Assembly: GCA_963677085.2 (NCBI GenBank)
Contig: CAXXFH010000004.1
Coordinates: 620,001 to 684,000 of the forward strand
DNA: 64,000 nt
Reading direction: 5' to 3'
Source of the DNA: G963677085 sp963677085
GTDB lineage: Bacteria > Planctomycetota > Planctomycetia > Pirellulales > Thermoguttaceae
Part shown: positions 60,995 to 64,000 of the stretch, one piece after another
Layout of the letters: every line of letters begins with the position of its first letter
Position numbering within the stretch: position 1 is the first letter of the stretch
Made by a program: the position numbers and the translations under genes
Notes under the pieces: model-generated
What the model was told of the DNA's origin: nothing
What the model saw: the letters and a program-made list of their open reading frames with translations, nothing else
Database searches by the model: none

Positions 60995-61870
60995 ATGTCC
61001 CGTCTCTCCACCGGTATTGATGCACTGGACCAGAAACTCGGCGGCGGTTTGTTGCCGGGTACACTTACCGTAATCGTCGGATCGACCGGCATTGGCAAAA
61101 CGCAACTCGGCTTGCAGTTCGCCCATGCGGGCCGCGATCGCGAGGGCACGCCCGGGATTGTCTTCGACATGAGCTCTCGCGGCGATGCCCAGAATCATGT
61201 CGACTACGCCCAGCGGATGTTCGATTGGCAGATGCAGTGCGTGGAAGCGGAAGAACACGTTGACGTGGAAGGCTTCTTTGCGCCTGAGCGTCGCCATGGC
61301 GACTATCTGCAGGTTTTCGAGCAGAAGGGCCGCCGCGTAACGCGGCGCGATCTCGACTTCGACGGCTGGCACGACTGGCAGGCCGAGGTCTCGCGACGGT
61401 TGAATCGCTCGATCGCGTTTCTCTACGGCAACTTCGTCCGCGGTGCGCGGCGCGTGGTGATCGACGGGATTGAACCGGCCGATCGTCCCGGCGAGTCGAT
61501 CCAGTTCGAACTGTTCGAGTACATCTACCACCAGATTTTGCGGAAGGATCCCGAGTGGGTCGCCCGGGATTTGTTTCGCGAACATTATCGGGCCCATGCC
61601 GAAGAAGCGGCCGCCTGCGGTTACGACCCCAGCCAGATCGGCTGCTTGTTGCTGGCCACCTCGCACGAGTCGACGCTCGACGCCCTGATCGAGCGACCGC
61701 TCGACGAAGGCGACGTGCTGTCGAACGCCAATACGCTCATCTACCTGGGCAAAATTCGCGAGGGCACGCGATTCCATCGGGCGATGTACGTAGCCAAGCA
61801 TCGCGGCAGCGCCTGCCCCGACGAAATCCTTCCCTACGAGATCGACGATCAAGGGCTGCGGTTGGTCTAA
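60995..61870 (+). CDS. Solitary KaiC/RAD55-like RecA-fold ATPase
   Basis: 291 residues. It opens with the KaiC-like STGIDALDQKLGGGLLPGTL, then Walker A VGSTGIGKTQLGLQFAHAG, a Walker-B-like RRVVIDGIEPAD, and a central insertion (about residues 60-135) rich in Trp, Asp and Arg (DLDFDGWHDWQAEV). Only one RecA domain is present, unlike the double-domain KaiC. Such proteins are often signalling or DNA-repair ATPases; the function here is unknown. It starts 78 bp after the SDR gene on the same strand. Confidence 0.88.
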   Translation: MSRLSTGIDALDQKLGGGLLPGTLTVIVGSTGIGKTQLGLQFAHAGRDREGTPGIVFDMSSRGDAQNHVDYAQRMFDWQMQCVEAEEHVDVEGFFAPERRHGDYLQVFEQKGRRVTRRDLDFDGWHDWQAEVSRRLNRSIAFLYGNFVRGARRVVIDGIEPADRPGESIQFELFEYIYHQILRKDPEWVARDLFREHYRAHAEEAAACGYDPSQIGCLLLATSHESTLDALIERPLDEGDVLSNANTLIYLGKIREGTRFHRAMYVAKHRGSACPDEILPYEIDDQGLRLV

Positions 61871-61903
61871 TTCAGTGGCACCCTTGGCTTTTTGCCAAAT
61901 TCT

Positions 61904-63250
61904 CTACCGCAACGGATGCGCCTCGCTGTCGACCACATCGTCAGTCGCGGCAGCGTCGAGTTTCTCCGGCAATACGAGCACCGCGCGGCTCAGACTGATT
62001 GCCAGGTACACCAGCAGCCCGAGGAGATACGCCAGCAAAGGCAAGCCGGCGCTAAGGATGATTACGATCAGTGCGAAGGTCATCTCCATGGAAAGCAGTC
62101 CACTGGGCACGTCGGTAAACAGGCCGTAAAACGTGCCGATCAGGTGGATTAGCCCCCAGACGATTCCCACGCCGAAAGTCACCGGCACCATGCGCAGACA
62201 GGCGGCCAGCAGGAAAGTAAACACCCCGGTAGCCTCCTGCTGGGCGGTTGCCATAGGATCGAGTTCCACACCCAATGTCTTGGGGTTCAGTGCCACGAAG
62301 CCGAAGTATTCGTAGAGGATGAAAGCGGCAATGGCCGTGAGGATGAGCCAGTAGTCACCCGTCTCGACGGCTGTAAATGTGCGAGCCAGCAGCGCGGCGA
62401 TTCCAGCGACGATGGCCAACAGGGCCGTGCAATCGGTCATCGCACGGGTAGCGATCTTGCCTCGCACCGCTTGTCCCAACCGATTCAGCCCTTGCCACAT
62501 CCGGTTGGCGGCAAACTGCAGGGCGAATAATAGCAACGAAATGACGAGGCCGTGCTGGATACCGGTTGCTAGCGTTTCGGGCGTATCTTCTCGGTTGGAA
62601 ATCATGACGGCCAACACGAAGTACGCGAGCATGGCCAAGTAAAGACCCCAGTGGCCGGCTGTGGTAAAGATCCGCGTCGTCGGCTGCACGAAGCCTGTGG
62701 CAAAATGCCTGCGTGCGGCGTCGAGCAAACGGTCCAGTGGGTGGCGTTGGGCCTGCACCTGCGGCTGGTCCGTTGCCGGCACCGTTTCGCCAAACGTGGC
62801 GGCCACTGAGCGAATCGGCTCAACCACCGTGTCGCTGATCTGCGATTGCCCGAGGTCGGCCTTTTCCGTGCTGGATTCGGCAGACGGTTGGGCAAGGCTT
62901 GGCTGAGCGACAACCGGCGGGGCAAGCGGCTCACTCGGCGATTGGGAAATAGACTCCGGCGGCGATTTCGATGTCGGAGCCTCCGAAGACGTCCCGCTGG
63001 CTGCGGTTGTGCTGGAAAGCTGTGCCGGGCTGCCTCCTTCACGCGACGGGCGTTGGGTCGCCAGTCGTAAGGGATTGACTTCGAACAATCCCTTGACGTT
63101 GCGAGCCTCGACCCAGTCGTCCATGCCTTCGCGCCAGACGAGATCGTCCGGACGCACCTCGCCGCGCGAGGCCAATTGCTTCAACTCGCCGGCAGAAACC
63201 GGGCCCTGCTGTTTGTCGTCGCGGGCGTAATACCATTCGACCGGTGGCAT
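61904..63250 (-). CDS. GYF_2-domain multi-pass membrane protein
   Basis: 448 residues from the ATG at 63,250. Residues 3-60 are a GYF_2 (DUF4339) domain: EWYYARDDKQQGPVSAGELK and DDLVWREGMDDWVEARNV. A Ser/Pro/Ala-rich linker spans about residues 65-180. The C-terminal 250 residues contain six membrane helices (WGLYLAMLAYFVLAVMIS; TALLAIVAGIAALLART; YWLILTAIAAFILYEYFG; plus three more). GYF_2 domains bind proline-rich peptides, so it may organise partners at the membrane. The architecture is common in planctomycetes and of unknown function. Confidence 0.9.
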   Translation of the reverse strand: MPPVEWYYARDDKQQGPVSAGELKQLASRGEVRPDDLVWREGMDDWVEARNVKGLFEVNPLRLATQRPSREGGSPAQLSSTTAASGTSSEAPTSKSPPESISQSPSEPLAPPVVAQPSLAQPSAESSTEKADLGQSQISDTVVEPIRSVAATFGETVPATDQPQVQAQRHPLDRLLDAARRHFATGFVQPTTRIFTTAGHWGLYLAMLAYFVLAVMISNREDTPETLATGIQHGLVISLLLFALQFAANRMWQGLNRLGQAVRGKIATRAMTDCTALLAIVAGIAALLARTFTAVETGDYWLILTAIAAFILYEYFGFVALNPKTLGVELDPMATAQQEATGVFTFLLAACLRMVPVTFGVGIVWGLIHLIGTFYGLFTDVPSGLLSMEMTFALIVIILSAGLPLLAYLLGLLVYLAISLSRAVLVLPEKLDAAATDDVVDSEAHPLR

Positions 63251-63639
63251 GGACGCGATCCTCTCCGAGGAACTGGATGTCTTGTGTGGGCGAAGCCGCA
63301 AGCGGCTCTTTTTGCTACCCACGATCCACTAACAACCAACCGACAACGTGAGAATGGCCAATGAACGATGCCAAATGACCAATGAAGCACCAAGCACGAA
63401 TAACCAGATCACTCCCCTACCCTGCCCCAAAACCTCTCGCCCCTGCTCCCTGGCTCCCCAGCGTTTCGCCATTCTCTCATAGTGACTCGACGTGCCGTGG
63501 TTTGCAACCCCCTGTTGGCTGGCATAAGATAGAGGGGCGGCCGTTTTTTGGGGGGGCGTTCTATTTCTATTAGCAAAGTGCGCAGCAAGTACAAGTATTC
63601 GTTTTGGCTGTCGGCAAACACACAGCGGGAGAAGGATTC
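63251..63639. other. Divergent intergenic region before the sulfatase
   Basis: 389 bp with no coding frame. CCCTACCC and CCCTGCCC overlap at 63,415-63,427. GAGAAGGA just before 63,640 is the sulfatase ribosome binding site. No repeat copy is recognised. Confidence 0.4.
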
Positions 63640-64000
63640 ATGCAAAGGCCAATCGCTTTGGGATTTCTGTTTTGTCTGGGGATAACCTTGACTTTATCGC
63701 TGGCCGCCGGGGCCGCCGAACGCCCGAACTTCGTGGTTGTCCTCTGTGACGACCTTGGCTACGGCGACCTGGCCTGCTACGGCAACCCGACGATCAAAAC
63801 CCCGTGTCTCGACAAGCTGGCCTCCGAAGGCATGCGGCTAACAGCCTGCTACGCCGCCGCGCCGGTGTGTTCGCCCTCGCGTGCCGGGATGCTCACCGGG
63901 CGGACCCCCAACCGCCTGGGCGTCTACGACTGGATCCCCCACGGCTCGCCCATGCACATGCAGCGCAAGGAAATCACCGTCGCCGAATTGCTCAAGGACG
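63640..64000 (+). CDS. Exported sulfatase, N-terminal part (runs off the window)
   Basis: 120 residues are visible from the ATG at 63,640. A signal peptide (LGFLFCLGITLTLSLAAGAA) is followed by the sulfatase start RPNFVVVLCDDLGYGDLAC, with the two metal-binding Asp residues. The formylglycine motif is VCSPSRAGMLTGR; Cys in CxPxR becomes formylglycine. It is a type I sulfatase of the arylsulfatase/choline-sulfatase superfamily, of which planctomycetes carry very many for sulfated polysaccharides. The maturing enzyme gene is not in the window. Confidence 0.95.
   Translation, partial: MQRPIALGFLFCLGITLTLSLAAGAAERPNFVVVLCDDLGYGDLACYGNPTIKTPCLDKLASEGMRLTACYAAAPVCSPSRAGMLTGRTPNRLGVYDWIPHGSPMHMQRKEITVAELLKD

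Overview
The window looks like the chromosome of a planctomycete, most likely Pirellulales. The evidence is gene content: a DUF1559/H-X9-DG pseudopilin, two TIGR03000-domain proteins, PEP-CTERM exosortase-sorted proteins, a Tat-exported GFO/IDH oxidoreductase, a GYF_2 membrane protein, a sulfatase, a GH29 fucosidase, a squalene-cyclase-like repeat protein, and very many short interspersed palindromes between genes. Everything here is read by eye; no database search was run.

Left arm (1 to about 33,000). Mostly housekeeping and envelope genes: MscS-type channel, pseudopilin, typA, Rieske protein, HpcH/HpaI aldolase, an ABC ATPase, a translationally coupled TPR-peptidase/MazG/membrane-protein operon, a tRNA-binding protein, a Cof-type HAD phosphatase, a TIGR03960-like radical SAM protein, an exported PIMT-like methyltransferase, rodA, a Cys-rich TIGR03000 protein, asd, truA, a GT4 glycosyltransferase, a Ser/Thr kinase and accA.

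Centre (33,015 to 42,770). This is the most unusual part. A 28-bp site with the architecture of a dif (XerC/XerD) site lies at 33,015-33,042. A near-copy lies at 42,743-42,770 and a half-copy at 42,659-42,686. Between them is a 9.7-kb element. Its right part (37,001-42,490) is a tightly packed minus-strand operon that I read as a filamentous-phage (inovirus-type) genome: small early genes, a strong hairpin terminator, then genes in the order adsorption protein, pVI-like protein, Zot-like assembly ATPase, secretin. This is the Ff order III-VI-I-IV. Two pairs of functions that are separate genes in the inoviruses I know are single uninterrupted reading frames here: replication initiator plus adsorption-like protein (613 aa), and Zot ATPase plus secretin (523 aa). 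No major coat protein could be recognised. The left part (33,582-36,976) carries four plus-strand genes with no phage hallmark (DUF2726-like protein, PEP-CTERM protein, mannose-lectin-like membrane protein, DUF3775-like protein), two of them followed by strong terminator hairpins.

The octamer GGGCAGGG, a form of the E. coli KOPS motif GGGNAGGG, occurs seven times on the plus strand left of the dif-like site. Its complement occurs eight times right of the site, and I saw none in the opposite sense. This supports the site being the real chromosomal dif, so the window spans the replication terminus.

Right arm (42,800-64,000). GH29 fucosidase, MarC, CvpA, YdjM-like hydrolase, dtd, pdxA, histidine phosphatase, LamG/PEP-CTERM protein, an ECF-type sigma factor, ferredoxin, an IS110-family transposase with a structured leader, HNH endonuclease, a Cys-motif protein, a thermonuclease, a leuB-family dehydrogenase, a BioF-like aminotransferase, an SDR, a KaiC/RAD55-like ATPase, a GYF_2 membrane protein, and the start of a sulfatase.
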